Shown one piece after another: positions 1-10,290 of a stretch of 64,000 bases of DNA (positions are counted from its first letter, which is position 1; each line of letters opens with the position of its first letter). The notes below the pieces were generated by a model. That model ran no database searches. It was not told the DNA's origin and was given only the letters and a program-made list of their open reading frames with translations. Source of the stretch: Chondrus crispus (Eukaryota > Rhodophyta > Florideophyceae > Gigartinales > Gigartinaceae); contig NW_005179058.1 of NCBI RefSeq assembly GCF_000350225.1, forward strand, positions 124,001 through 188,000, read 5' to 3'. A program made the position numbers and the translations under genes.

Positions 1-1366
1 AGGCATCTGCCAATATCCCGAGATCGCGTCCAACGCGGAGAAAACCTTGGTGTCACCAAGCGAGTCCAGACACTCATCCATGCGCGGTAAAGGGTACGTG
101 TCCTTTATCGTTACCGCGTTTATTCTGCGATAGTCTACGCAAAAGCGCATCGATCCGTCCGGCTTCGGCACTAATAAAACGGGCGACGCCCATTCTGACT
201 GCGCCGGTTCGATGACTCCTGCTTCTAACATCTTCTGCACTTCTGCATCTTCTACTTCGCGGGCTCTAGGCCCGGGCCGATACGGGGCTTGCGCAATTGG
301 CCTTGTATCTGGGGCCAGTTCAATCCGGTAGACCGTGGTGTTGATCTCACCAAGGGTCTTATCCCACATGCAGGAATATTTTTTTAACATTCGACGGAAT
401 CTTTCGCGCAGCCGGTCCGGCACGTGGCTCAGGTCGAGCTCCTCCACGTCCGGCGCGGGAGGCTCAATCCGCCGCTCCGGCTTCGTAGTTGCCGTCGCGG
501 AGAGCCCTTCCTCCCGTTCTCCTTGCTGGTCCTCGCGATCTTGTTCCGACGGTTCGCACCTTCTCTCGCCCGTAGGCGGCGGGGTGGAATTAGAAAAATT
601 TTCCTCGTCCCTTTCTTGAATTCCAAGTACCTCACCAATGGGTGGAATTGCTCTTGAATACGGCCCTCGGGTGCGGTAATAGTTCCGCCACCACTTGGCC
701 TTTCTGAACCCTGACAGCGTAATTTCTAAAATTCGCTACAAGCAATCTAAAAGGTTTGTCAGGCTCAACCTGAACTACACCGTTGGTGCTTACCAGTCCG
801 TGCTTGTCGTATAGGGGTGCGTAGGGTTGAACGACGACCAAGCCAGTCCTCTTCGAGGTGCATTCGACTACGTGTTGCGTCCCTGGCTCAATGGTCGTGG
901 CTCTTGCCACCTTCACCCTGGGGGAAACTCGCTCCCCTTTTGCATCAGTTTCGCCCTCTCCGGGGACCAGATGCTTCTTCGATTTTCTCGCCGAGAACCG
1001 CCTTACGATTGGAACCTCCGAGAAATCCGCCAACTCAACTGTCCTCTTCCGTGGGTAGATAGCCTCCACGAACCTATCGCAATAGTCCGCTACTAGAATC
1101 AGCGGTACCGCGAGCTTCTCGCACACAATAAATTCGGCAGCAGCCACAAATCGTCCAAGTCTCACGGGCATCTTGATGGTTCCGAGAGTCTGGAGTGGCC
1201 TGTTGTTCGCGTCGCCAATGTCTTGGGTCGGTCCGTAGGACACTAGAGATTCCATTCCAGCCGGGAATTCCGATTTTCGTACAAGGTTTGGTCCCGCGGT
1301 GGTGTCTAATACAGACAACATCCGGCTCATCAATCCGACTGTTGGTCCAATGTCCGCGTAAACTTT
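1..1366 (-). pseudogene. B0: Gypsy family B pol fragment (protease to RT)
   Basis: This is the middle of a family B pol gene read on the minus strand and nearly identical to 36597-37960 of B2. It starts with the aspartic protease segment (VLDTTAGPNLVRK, active-site codons 1298-1306). It continues through the linker and ends inside the RT palm at a segment matching MDECLDSLGDTKVFSALDA. An extra G in the GGG at 640-642, absent from B2, breaks the frame after FKSNST. The catalytic triplet reads DTT rather than DTG. The right end is cut by the A-family LTR at 1367; the missing upstream part resumes at 32437. The left end runs off the window. Confident as to family; not a functional gene. Confidence 0.9.
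1362..1366. repeat. Target-site duplication ACTTT, left copy
   Basis: The five bases ACTTT just before the LTR at 1367 recur at 32437-32441 just after the LTR ending at 32436. Joining the flanks and dropping one copy restores the family B sequence seen uninterrupted at about 36580-36605. This proves that everything from 1367 to 32436 entered as, or grew inside, one insertion. Confidence 0.92.
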
Positions 1367-2032
1367 TGTAGCATAAACACCCCCAGCGATAGCGGTGTAT
1401 GCACAGTTCGACCGAGACCCCGTCCGATCGGGAAGACGGGGGTGAAGCGGGACACCAGCTAACGGCACCGGGCAGCGGGCCCGGGTAGCGTGGTAGAGCG
1501 GGAACGGGGAGGACGCCGGTACGCGCGAGCGGTTCGACGCCTGGACGCCCCGGCGCGGTACTGGGTAACGATCCAGTACCGACGGGCGGAGGCGGAGCCG
1601 ACTCGTGGGCGTACCGCGCGCGTCCTCAACCCGCGCTCGGTGCCGCTCTAAGGTAGTTAGCGAGCGCTACCTTAGAATAAGCGGGAAGTCGGGCCTTGAC
1701 GGTCGGTGGGTGACAAGTCCGTGCTTGTCCTCCCCCACCGCCGCCGGTCCGCTCCATATTTAATGTACATAATAACCTATCATAATAGTACAGTACCGAT
1801 GTACTGTAGCGACGTACTGTAGCGGTCGGTCGACACTGTAATACTGTCAGGCATCGGGGCTGGCAGTACACGTGTGCGCCCGTTCTTCGGTCCCGCGCGT
1901 ACACGTGTACACGTGCGCCCCCTGTACTCGGGGGTACACGTGGTGGTACTGTAGAGCATCGAGCCCTACAGTAACCGATCCGGTTCTGAGTTGATCCAAT
2001 CTAAAATAATGCCCCAGGGGGGGTATACTACA
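1367..2032 (-). repeat. Family A LTR (3' LTR of A1)
   Basis: On the minus strand it starts TGTAGTATACCCCCCC at 2032 and ends GTTTATGCTACA at 1367, with the usual TG...CA ends. A polypurine tract abuts the 2032 side, so this is a 3' LTR in minus orientation. It is full of short TACTGTA/TACAGTA palindromes and has an AT-rich TATA-like stretch near 1755-1775. Its closest relatives are 31778-32436 and the split copy 9714-10290 plus 23199-23306. Confidence 0.9.
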
Positions 2033-2033
2033 C

Positions 2034-2068
2034 GGCCCCCCCTTAAGCGGGGACGTCCGCGTCCACGG
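2034..2068 (-). repeat. Terminal copy of duplicated pol-end/PPT repeat (A1)
   Basis: On the minus strand this reads codons like DADVPA, a TAA stop and then AAGGGGGGGCC, directly before the 3' LTR, where a polypurine tract must lie to prime plus-strand DNA synthesis. A second copy sits at 6919-6953 over the real end of pol. The two differ at only a few of about 35 positions. Confidence 0.8.
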
Positions 2069-2463
2069 GTGCTTATAGAGAGGGGACAACATGTCCGGCC
2101 ACGCCGTCTATACGGTCGATTCCGCTCTCCCTGTCGACTCTGCTCTCTGCTCGCTATCCTCCGTGCTCCGTCTCGCACCTCCCTACGCGCGCGCAGGTCA
2201 TTCCTCCTCCCCTTCTGGGGACGACGAATTCGTCGTGACTTCGTCACCCCTGCCCCCTTTCCGGCGCGCGATCCTGCGCGTGCCCTCCGGGCTGGTTCTC
2301 GACATCACCCTACTACCCCTGTCGTGGGAGTCCGTCCTCGTTCATCCGGCCTCAGCTCGATCGGCTCCCTCTCCCGTCCTTAAGGACGAGCCCGTGAGGA
2401 ATTCCTCACGGGCTCGTCAACTCTGTCGGTGGCGTACTCGGTTCGCGCGTCCCGTGTCTCCCT
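2069..2463. other. Leader of the A1 opposite-strand ORF, rich in palindromes
   Basis: This stretch lies between the polypurine tract and the ATG at 2464. It has a 16-bp perfect palindrome centred on GAATTC (about 2220-2235), a 14-bp one (2375-2388) and a 34-bp one (2385-2418). An ATG at 2091 opens another frame to 2561 (156 aa). A2 has a related start at 23360, so the true 5' end of the antisense gene could lie here, for example as an upstream exon, but I see no convincing splice sites. Confidence 0.6.
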
Positions 2464-4809
2464 ATGTCGTCCCTCATCCCTTCTCGGGGCGGTCCCTCGC
2501 TCCCTCTGCCCCCGCCTGGCAGTGGATCGGACACGCCGGTTGTCTGCCCCTTGACCACTGAGGACCCTACCTCCGTCGACGAGGGAGGGGCATCCGGGCT
2601 ACCTTCCGCCGGTGCCGATTCGTCGGCTCCCCCGCCATGGTGGCCTCCGCGTCCTTTCCGGAAATCCCGGGGGGGTCGCGCCCCTACCGTGTCCGACGAG
2701 TTATGCCCCCCGCCTTCCATCATTCCGCCGCCAGATGCTCGTCCGGTGACTGGGGCCTCGGTGCCGCTTCGACCTGAGCATGTTGACGACGCGGTCGGCC
2801 CATCCGGTGAAGACCTCGTGACGGGGCCCCGCAGTGGCCCGTACCACCCCGGGGAGGGCTCGCATCGGGCCTTTGGCAGCTGCCGGCATCCCGGTGCGCC
2901 ACGCGCTGCCCCCCGCCTCGACGAGGGCGGAGAGAGGGAGGCGTCCAACACCTCCACGAGGTGGCTGGGGGTGCCCTTGGGGCGGTCAATCCCGCTACCG
3001 CTCGGTCGCTTGACATACGCGTGGCGACTCCATGCGCGGGCGAGCGTCACAGTGAGCGAGCTGCTGTCAAGGGAGTCCCTACGTCCTGACCTTCTACGAA
3101 TTCGGGCCATATACGAAGGAGGGCTGACCGAAGAGGCCTCCTTGGCGCTGGGTCGCCTCCTCGCCGAGGGCGGTGGCGCTCCTTACCAACTACCCGACGA
3201 GATTCCTAGTGATAGGACTTTCGCTTTTTGCGTGGAAGAGGTCGAGTATGTCGACCAGATGTCGGCGTACCTCTTCCACCGGGGCCCCCGTGGTCCCCCT
3301 CGCTTCATTCTCCCGGAGGTCACCGGGCTCTACGTCGGCCCCCGTCCGCGCACTTGCTCTAAGGCGCAAGCGGCCCTCCAGAAGTCCGCATGTTCCCTCA
3401 TGCGGATTCACCGCATTGCCCTGGCGCCCAACGATTGGGCGACTTACCGGCACCGCGGGAAAGAGGACGGGCGCGTGTTCCCGTCCGCCTCGTTCTCCCC
3501 GGGCTTGTCGAGAAGCGATTTCCCTGAGCTTCCGCCGGTCGTAGGGGAGTCGCTCCCCTCGTTGGGAGTTCACCCGTTACTCCCCTACGCCTTGAAGCAC
3601 TTCGGCTTCGCCTGCGGTGACCCGAAGCACCCGGTTTTCGATTACCTCGCGTACAACGTAGAGCGAGAATGGGCGTGGTGTCTCGGTAACGCCTTCATGA
3701 ATGAGGTCTCTCTCCACGGGCGTGCTTTCGTGCAACCCGTGGGGGTACTCTCCTTCCTTGGGCGAGTGGCGCTATCCCTTCCGGACGTTGCCATGCATCC
3801 TCTCGAGCGTGGCCCACCGTGTGTGGCCTGGTCGTACTCCTCTGTACTAGACCTGATGCACCGCGCCGGTGCGGTGCCCGAACGTAATCGTCGTTCTTGG
3901 ACGGACTACACGACAGGGACTCGGAGCCTCTTTCTCGCGTATGACCATCGGAGCGACTCCTTCGTGGCCCGTCCAAGCGTCCCCACCGCGGGCCAGTCCC
4001 GAGGCAAGGGAGGCGTCGGGTCTACGGCGCGCGAGGCGCGTCGGAAGCGGTATCGTGACCTGGACGGCGAGCTTCCCGCAATCGCGTTGGCCAGGGTGAG
4101 CGTGCCGTCGGTGCTTCCCAAGGCGGGTCACGATACTGCGTCGGGGTCCCCGTTGCCCCCTCTGCCTTCTCTTGGCTCCGTCGGTTGCCTCGGTGCCCAA
4201 CGGAACACCGCGTTGACCCTTGACCTAGCTCGCGACGAGCTCACCGCAATCCCCAGGTTGTCTCGCGCCCTGGGGAGTCTGGTCGATAGGGCTTGGACTG
4301 TAGAGGGACTACTCCGTACCCTCACGAGCTGGTATGTCGAACATAGCAGCGAAGCGCGCCGTCTCGGGGCGGAACGACAGGCGTTTGCCGCAGAGCGTGA
4401 CTCCCTCGCGGAGCAGCTCCGCGGCTCTCAGGATGAGCTGAAGGTTCTACGGGAGTCGTCCTCCCTACAGGCGAGTGGTCTCCGGCGCGCGGCGGCCGAT
4501 CGCGATAGATACCGCGGCGAGCGGCACGCCCTCAGGGCCGATCGTGTCGCCCCGTCGGCCGTGAGCCTTCCTGGCCCTGTGCCACGCCAGGGTCTTCGAG
4601 ACCCTTACCAGAGTCGCGAGCTCGGCTCTTCGATGGCCGACAAACCCGCGACTTCGGTCAACCCAGCTCGCGGGTGGACAAAGCATGGCGTAGTCGCCCT
4701 TCCACTGCTTCACGAGACGGAGGCGGGTGTACTGTCGCACCCTAGCTACTGCCCCTCGAGCGGGCGGGCTTCCGGGCCGCTCGCGTTCCCCGACTGGACG
4801 GAGCGCTGA
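2464..4809 (+). CDS. Opposite-strand ORF of family A retroelement, 781 aa, unknown function
   Basis: A long uninterrupted ORF encoded opposite to gag-pol, between the 3' LTR and the end of pol, converging on pol. I recognise no known family. Visible parts: a Pro/Ser/Gly-rich N-terminal 170 residues; a central, more globular 190-500 region rich in aromatic residues with the segment LPDEIPSDRTFAF followed by VEYVDQM; a basic patch near 530 (REARRKRYR); a probable coiled coil at about 625-695 rich in Glu, Arg, Ala and Leu (AERDSLAEQLRGSQDELK); and a Pro/Ser-rich tail. There is no signal peptide or membrane segment. The start was chosen as the first ATG of the long frame; ATG 2091 is an alternative 5' exon. 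Transcription would have to come from the 3' LTR in antisense or from the leader. That it is real is supported by an ORF in the same place in family B; function is unknown. Confidence 0.65.
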   Translation: MSSLIPSRGGPSLPLPPPGSGSDTPVVCPLTTEDPTSVDEGGASGLPSAGADSSAPPPWWPPRPFRKSRGGRAPTVSDELCPPPSIIPPPDARPVTGASVPLRPEHVDDAVGPSGEDLVTGPRSGPYHPGEGSHRAFGSCRHPGAPRAAPRLDEGGEREASNTSTRWLGVPLGRSIPLPLGRLTYAWRLHARASVTVSELLSRESLRPDLLRIRAIYEGGLTEEASLALGRLLAEGGGAPYQLPDEIPSDRTFAFCVEEVEYVDQMSAYLFHRGPRGPPRFILPEVTGLYVGPRPRTCSKAQAALQKSACSLMRIHRIALAPNDWATYRHRGKEDGRVFPSASFSPGLSRSDFPELPPVVGESLPSLGVHPLLPYALKHFGFACGDPKHPVFDYLAYNVEREWAWCLGNAFMNEVSLHGRAFVQPVGVLSFLGRVALSLPDVAMHPLERGPPCVAWSYSSVLDLMHRAGAVPERNRRSWTDYTTGTRSLFLAYDHRSDSFVARPSVPTAGQSRGKGGVGSTAREARRKRYRDLDGELPAIALARVSVPSVLPKAGHDTASGSPLPPLPSLGSVGCLGAQRNTALTLDLARDELTAIPRLSRALGSLVDRAWTVEGLLRTLTSWYVEHSSEARRLGAERQAFAAERDSLAEQLRGSQDELKVLRESSSLQASGLRRAAADRDRYRGERHALRADRVAPSAVSLPGPVPRQGLRDPYQSRELGSSMADKPATSVNPARGWTKHGVVALPLLHETEAGVLSHPSYCPSSGRASGPLAFPDWTER

Positions 4810-6918
4810 TCGGTCGAGTCTATCGGGGCTCCTTGCGCGTCCTTTCTTAGCCCCCTTTCTCCGTAAAGCCCTTAAGGCATTTCCTGGTCCCCTTTTCCCG
4901 ACATTCGGTAATCGCCGTTTTCTTCCTTCGCCCTTACCGGAGCGGTATGCCGAAGAGTGGTCGGACTCTCCGCCCTCGTAACGAGGGCGGCCATACGCGC
5001 CCGCATGTACAAGGTAGCGCGTCGACGCGCGGAACCGGCTCACTGACCCACAGTATCTCGCCCGTACCGGGGGCCTTTGAATAAGGGAGTCGCTCGGCTC
5101 CGCACTTTTGTTTCCTTCCTCGTTAATCATCGTTAACTAACCTCGGACGGGGTCTCTCCTCGTCGAGACACGGGAGATTGCGCCTGGCGACGTCGCTCCT
5201 ACTCACCCCTCGATTCCGAGGGGAGGGGCGAGTAGAGAAGCTTGCAACGTTAGTTGCCTCGGGGTCCGCGGTCTCTCGCGCCCTTCGATGGGGGTGGTTT
5301 CTGCCGGACCTCCCCCCATCCCGTGGCGTCCGGGTCATGCCGAACCCGCGTCACGGGGTCGCGCGTACCGGGGTCCCTTTCGGTTCCCATTCGGGGCGGA
5401 TTCGCGCACCTTCTGACGCCGTCTCGGGGCGTCTGGTGCCCCGCGGTCCCTCTTCATGCTCGCTGGCAGGGGCCTTCCTCCTTGCTCGTCCGAAAGCGTT
5501 GACACCTATTCGTTAGTATGATCATACGCTCGTACCATCCGTTCCGGACGGAGTGGTACTATCTTTTCGCGGAATGCGTGGAGTTTGGGGCATGGTCGCT
5601 CACGAGAGCGGCCATGTTCCCTCCTCGATGCTTCTCCTGACGGATCCGTGACGCCGTCTGTGTGGAGCGTGGCAGCGGCGCGGTCACGACTTCGGGGCGT
5701 CGGCGTTCCACGCCCTCGCGCTACCTCGGTCCCCGGCAGTCGGTCGTTCCGGTTCGTCCTTGCCGGGGCGACCTGTTCTCCGTATTCGACGGGGGTCGGC
5801 GCGGGGCACGTGTAGCGCAATGGAGGGGTCAGTAGCGTCAGTGACCGTGAGTTGGCGTTCTCCGTCGCCGCTCGCAGGCAAGCGCAAGGGTAGCGTGCGC
5901 TCGTCGTCTCCTCTACCGTAGCAACCCGGCCCGTCGTCGCTCGCGGTAGCACGGCTCGGACCCGTCGCTCAACCCGTCCGCGGTCGGACGCGTGACGGGG
6001 AGACGGGGAGACGGGGAGGGCGAGTCGTTCGGTCACCTTGGTGTGCGTGGGTGTCGAAATTGCGGGGCGCCCGCTCGATGCGGCGCCCCTGTCGAGCTCG
6101 CTCCTTCCTCCCTTCTGGTGAGGGGGCGGACGTGTGTACCTTCACGCAAGTATTTGTTGTACCGTCGGGCAGCGTCGTCCGGTTTCGCTCTTGCTTGGCA
6201 CATGGCGCACAGTACCCCTGTGTGCTATGCACGTGCGGGTGTAACTGCCCCTGTTAATTTTCCGTTATTTTCAGAGTCCGGCGGCGGGGTAATTTAGGGC
6301 TGACGCGAGCCGGTGTTGCTGCGTGGCGTGCGGCTCCGGTGTCGCCCGTTCTCATATCCCGTAATTTCCCTTATTTCGGGGTATGTCCCGGCGGCGGTTT
6401 TGAAATGTCTCGCGCGTTTTCTCGCACACCACCCATATGAATGGGACCATGATCCGATCGTTCGTCCGGTTATAGTGCGGATTGAGGGCTCCACATGAGC
6501 CTCCCCCTTCTCGGGTACCTCGACCTTATAGGAGGGCATTTTGGTCGCTTCCTCCGCCCGCCAAAGGGCTCCCGTGGCTCCGCTAGTGCTCGCCTCTTTC
6601 GTCGGTCGTCTCCTCGCCGCGGTTGTCGGACTTAAAGGAACGGCCGGCAATCCTGTTCGGGGGGGTCGTCCGACGTTTCCGCTCCGAACGGGGTTTTGCG
6701 GTCCTCGTAATGTCGGTCATTACGAGGGCTGAACACTTTTTCAGGCAGTTCGTACTGTCCTGTTCTTATGTCTCGCGTCCCTGACGTCCGAGAAGTCAAG
6801 ACGACTTGACTTGAACACGTCCCGGCTGTGACCCTCCGATAGGGTCAGCCGTCCTCCTTCGCTTCCCCTTTTCGTCTGTTCGTGCAGGCTGGGGTTAATC
6901 CGCGAAGGAGCGGTTGAG
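4810..6918. other. Non-coding interval of the A1 cassette
   Basis: About 2.1 kb between the end of the opposite-strand ORF and the end of pol, with no convincing coding region on either strand. It carries several hairpins: about 4971-4989 (CGCCCTCGT/ACGAGGGCG), about 5592-5616 and 6702-6727 (a 10-bp perfect stem around CCTCGTAATG). Convergent transcripts from pol and from the antisense ORF would end here, so some hairpins may be 3'-end signals; that is inference. Confidence 0.55.
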
Positions 6919-6953
6919 GGCCCCCCCTTAAGCGTGAACGTCCGCATTCACGG
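6919..6953 (-). repeat. Internal copy of duplicated pol-end/PPT repeat (A1)
   Basis: This covers the last codons of A1 pol (NADVHA), its TAA stop and a G-rich run like a polypurine tract. It is the partner of 2034-2068. It looks like the ancestral 3' end of the element, where pol, stop and PPT once met the LTR directly. Confidence 0.8.
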
Positions 6954-9713
6954 TTTGGGTGAGGTCTCTGCCGGTACGTCTCCGGAGGCGTTGGGCGTAA
7001 CGAGACACCAACTCCTCCAGGACGTGAGTCCGCGCAGTCCAAGTGGGCGCGTCGTAATCCGCCAACTTGATGAGGAACTCCGTAGTTCCGTCTTCCATGA
7101 CTCGATGTCTCAGTAGCCGTTCAACGGCATACTGCGTTCCCGCGGTGTCCTTATCGGCGAGGTCCCGCGGGGTCGTCGTACTTGCTCGTGGCGCGTCTAT
7201 CGGAGACGGCGCGTACACGCAGCGGTCGGCGGAGACTCGCTCGGTGACCCCATCACGATCGATCTTGATGGTTCGGCGGTCATTGGCGAGCACGCGGTAG
7301 AGTCCGACAGCGGGCGAGGCGAGCTTGTTTGATGACTTAGCCCCATCGGTGGGGTTGAGATATACGTATTCTCCGGGACGGAGCCGGGAATTAATACGTC
7401 GTATGCGCTTATCGAAGTCGCGCTTGTAGCGAGCCTGCGTCCGACGCAGGCTCCCATAGGCCTTTTGGATAGTCGAGTCCAAGGTCTTGAGGAACTCGGC
7501 ACGTTGGTTCCCCCTATCGGAAGGGGGCGCGTCGCCGTCCGCCCGTCGGAGAGAGAACTCCGGCGGTGGCCTGCTGAGCACGAGCTCAAACGGCGTGGTG
7601 CGTGTGGTGCGATGTACGTGGGAGTTGTACGCATACGTAAGCGGCCCCACGTACACATCCCAGTCGTCCTGGTGTTCACCCACGTAGTTCCGCAGCATCG
7701 AGGCGATTGTTCGGTTATATCGCTCGACTTGCCCGTTCGTCTGGGGATGGTACGCCGAAGTGTACAAATTCGTTATCCCCAGGACGCGGCACGTGCTGTG
7801 GAAGAACTTGGCATTAATCTGAGGGCCGTTGTCCGAAAGCAACGTGCGAGGGACGCCATACTTGAACACCCACGAGTCGCAGAACGCAACTGCGACCGTG
7901 TACGCTGTTATCGTGCGGAGCGCAACGACTTGCGTCAGCTTACTGAAGCGGTCCGTAATCACGAGCAGGAATCGTTTTCCTGCCTTCGTCTTGGGGAGCG
8001 GCCCCAAGATGTCGATCGCGACGCTCTCAAGGGGCCTTGTTGCTGGAAACAATCTCAATCGATTGAGATGTTTCCTCAGCTTCACCCGGTTCATGGCACA
8101 AGTTCGACACCCTCGCACCGTGGCTGCTACGTCTGCAGCCAGGTGGGGCCAGTAGTACTCGCGTCGAAGTGCGTAGGACATACGGTTCTGGCCCGGGTGC
8201 CCCGCGATGGCCGGGTTGTGGCACAGGCGAAGGAGCCTGGCGCGGAGCGTCCGAGGTACCACCACCTGAACGATATCAGGGTCGAAAGGGTGTCTCCGTT
8301 AGAGCACCCCTTGGTGGTCCTCGAAGAATGCGGAGTCTCGGGACTCTGACTGTCGTGCCAAAACGGTTTGGCAGAAGTCATCCACGCGTTGCTCCTCGGC
8401 TATCTCCTCTATCGTGAGAGGGGCTGGAAGTTCGTCCTGCGGTGGGGCGACCGGAGAGCCGAGCACGCCAGCGTCGGGGTCTTCGGGGCGCTGGATGTCG
8501 ACGGCGTCGAACTCGTCGTTCTCCTCCCAAAACGAATTGGGTCCTTGGAGAGCGGGGGCTACGTCGTCGCCTCGCGGTTCGTCGCACGTCGTACGCGCGA
8601 CCTTCTTCGGGCTTCGGCTTGGTTCCGTGTCGTTACGAAGACATGGACGGCCTGATGAGCACAGCTCGCGGTACAAGCGTGGTCCGCCAGCTCGTTCGAT
8701 ACGTCTCGCACTGTCGTGCCCCCGTCGAAAGTGGGGATGTCGTCACCCACCTCGACGGTGGGGCGAGGGTCATCGACGACCTTCGGCGACAAGAGTCGTG
8801 ACAGGGCATCGGGCACCTGATTCACGCGCCCGGGGCGGTACTGAATGGTGAAATCGTATTCAGCCAGACGTAGCCGCCACCGGGTGAGTCTTCCGGAACT
8901 CTCGGTGAGGGACATGAGCCATGGGAGGGCGTCATGGTCCGTCCGTACGGTGAACTTCGTGCCCTCTACGTACGGCCGTAGTGTGCAGACGGCCCACACT
9001 ACGGCGAAGCACTGGCGTTCGGTAGCGCTGTAGTTGCGCTCACTATCGGACAGTGAGTACGACCAATACCCCACGGGGCGCCAGTCGTTCGGCTCTTCGT
9101 GCTCCTGAAGTAAGGTGCAGCCGAGTTGGTAGGCACTCGCGTCGGTGTGTATCATGTACGGACGATCGTGCCGGGGCAACGCGAGGATCGGCGGAGCGAT
9201 CATGCACTTCTTAAGGTTCTCGAACGCCTGAAGTTGCACCTCCGTGGGGTTATAGAAATCGGGATCCGAATCCTTGCGCGTCATGGCGGTCAGAGGACGC
9301 GCAATCTTAGCGAACCCCTTAACGAATCGGCGGTATACATTACCGGCCCCGAGGAACGAGCGCACTTGGGTCAACGTCCTTGGGAACGTGAACGTCTTGA
9401 AAGCGTCGGCCGCCGTATCGGCCACGATCAACTTGCCTGGGGAGATGACGTGCCCCAGGTAGTGCACCTTCGGTCGGAATAAGCTGCACTTCTTGAGCTT
9501 AAGGGAGATACCGGAACTCCGCAGCAAGCTCAAGACGGTATCGAGATGCCTCGCGTGTTCTCCGTGCGTACGGGAGAACACGATCACATCGTCGAGATAG
9601 ACGAGGCATATTTGCCAGCGGACTCCGGAGAGTATTATGTCGAGCGCACGTTGGAAGGTGGCCGGTGCCCCTTTGAGTCCAAACGGCATGCGCAAGTGCC
9701 GAAACGTGCCCAT
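6928..9713 (-). pseudogene. A1 pol fragment: RT (part), RNase H, integrase, chromodomain
   Basis: Minus-strand polyprotein nearly identical to A2 pol. From 9713 downward: RT from MGTFRHLRMPFGLKG with CLVYLDDVIVFS at the active site; an RNase H core (MIHTDASA, ATERQCFA, RTDHDALP); an integrase zinc-binding segment (GHPGQNRMSYAL ... CRTCAMNRVK); the DDE core (IDILGPLP, LLSDNGPQ, NGQVERYN); and a degenerate chromodomain (YAVERLLRHR ... FLIKLADY). Lesions relative to A2: a 1-bp deletion near 8590 shifts the frame between RNase H and integrase, and AAA to TAA makes a stop at 8299-8301. The RT start is lost at 9713. Not functional as it stands. Confidence 0.92.
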
Positions 9714-10290
9714 TGTAGCACAAACACCCCCAGCGATAGGGGTGTATGCGCAGTTCGACCAAGACCCTTGTCGATCGGGAAGACGGGGGTGGAGCGGGAC
9801 ACCAGCTAACGGCACCGGGCAGCGGGCCCGGGTAGCGTGGTAGAGCGGGAACGGGGAGGACGCCGGTACGCGCGAGCGGTTCGACGCCTCGACGCCCCGG
9901 CGCGGTACTGGGTAACGATCCAGTACCGACGGGCGGAGGCGGAGCCGACTCGTGGGCGTACCGCGCACGTCCTCAACCCGCGCTCGGTGCCGCTCTCAGG
10001 TAGTTAGCGAGCGCTACCGTAGAATAAGCGGAAAGTCGGACCTTGACGGTCGGTGGGTGACAAGTCCGTGCTTGTCGCCCTCCACCGCCACCGGTCCGCT
10101 CCATATTTAATATACAAAACAATCTATAACACTACAGTACCGAAGTACTGTAGTGGACTACTGTAGTACAGATCAGACCGTACTGTAATACTGTCAGCCA
10201 TCGTGGCTGACAGTACACGTGTGTGCGCGCGTTTCTGTCCCACGCGGTACACGTGTGCACGTGTGCACGCGTGCGCCCGGTACCCGAGGG
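9714..10290 (-). repeat. Family A LTR, left part (3' LTR of A2, split by B1)
   Basis: It starts at 9714 with TGTAGCACAAACACCCCC, matching the ends at 1367 and 31778, and is interrupted at 10290 by the B1 element. The rest lies at 23199-23306. The 5 bp left of it (CCCAT) are not repeated to the right of A2's other LTR, so A2's own right flank was lost. The hairpin CTGTCAGCC/GGCTGACAG lies at 10191-10213. Confidence 0.9.

Larger units (their letters stand above)
1367..9713 (-). mobile_element. A1: 3' half of a family A chromovirus
   Basis: Read on the minus strand, this holds part of RT, RNase H, integrase, chromodomain, a duplicated polypurine tract with an opposite-strand ORF between the copies, and a 3' LTR (1367-2032). 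The RT gene is cut at 9713, exactly where the LTR of a second family A copy begins. The 5' half of A1 (LTR, gag, protease, start of RT) is missing from the window. The right-hand LTR (31778-32436) carries the target duplication matching A1's left edge, so it is probably A1's or a recombinant LTR. A1 is the only A copy here with the full opposite-strand ORF. Confidence 0.85.

Noticed and set aside
2091..2561. 156-codon plus-strand ORF before the 781-aa ORF
   Set aside because: A related ATG exists in A2, but the downstream frames differ and no clear splice sites link it to the 2464 ORF; kept as leader only.
7465..8349. 294-codon plus-strand ORF over the A1 integrase (also at 24934-25818 in A2)
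   Set aside because: It is the mirror frame of the conserved integrase on the minus strand; conservation is explained by pol and it has no motif of its own.
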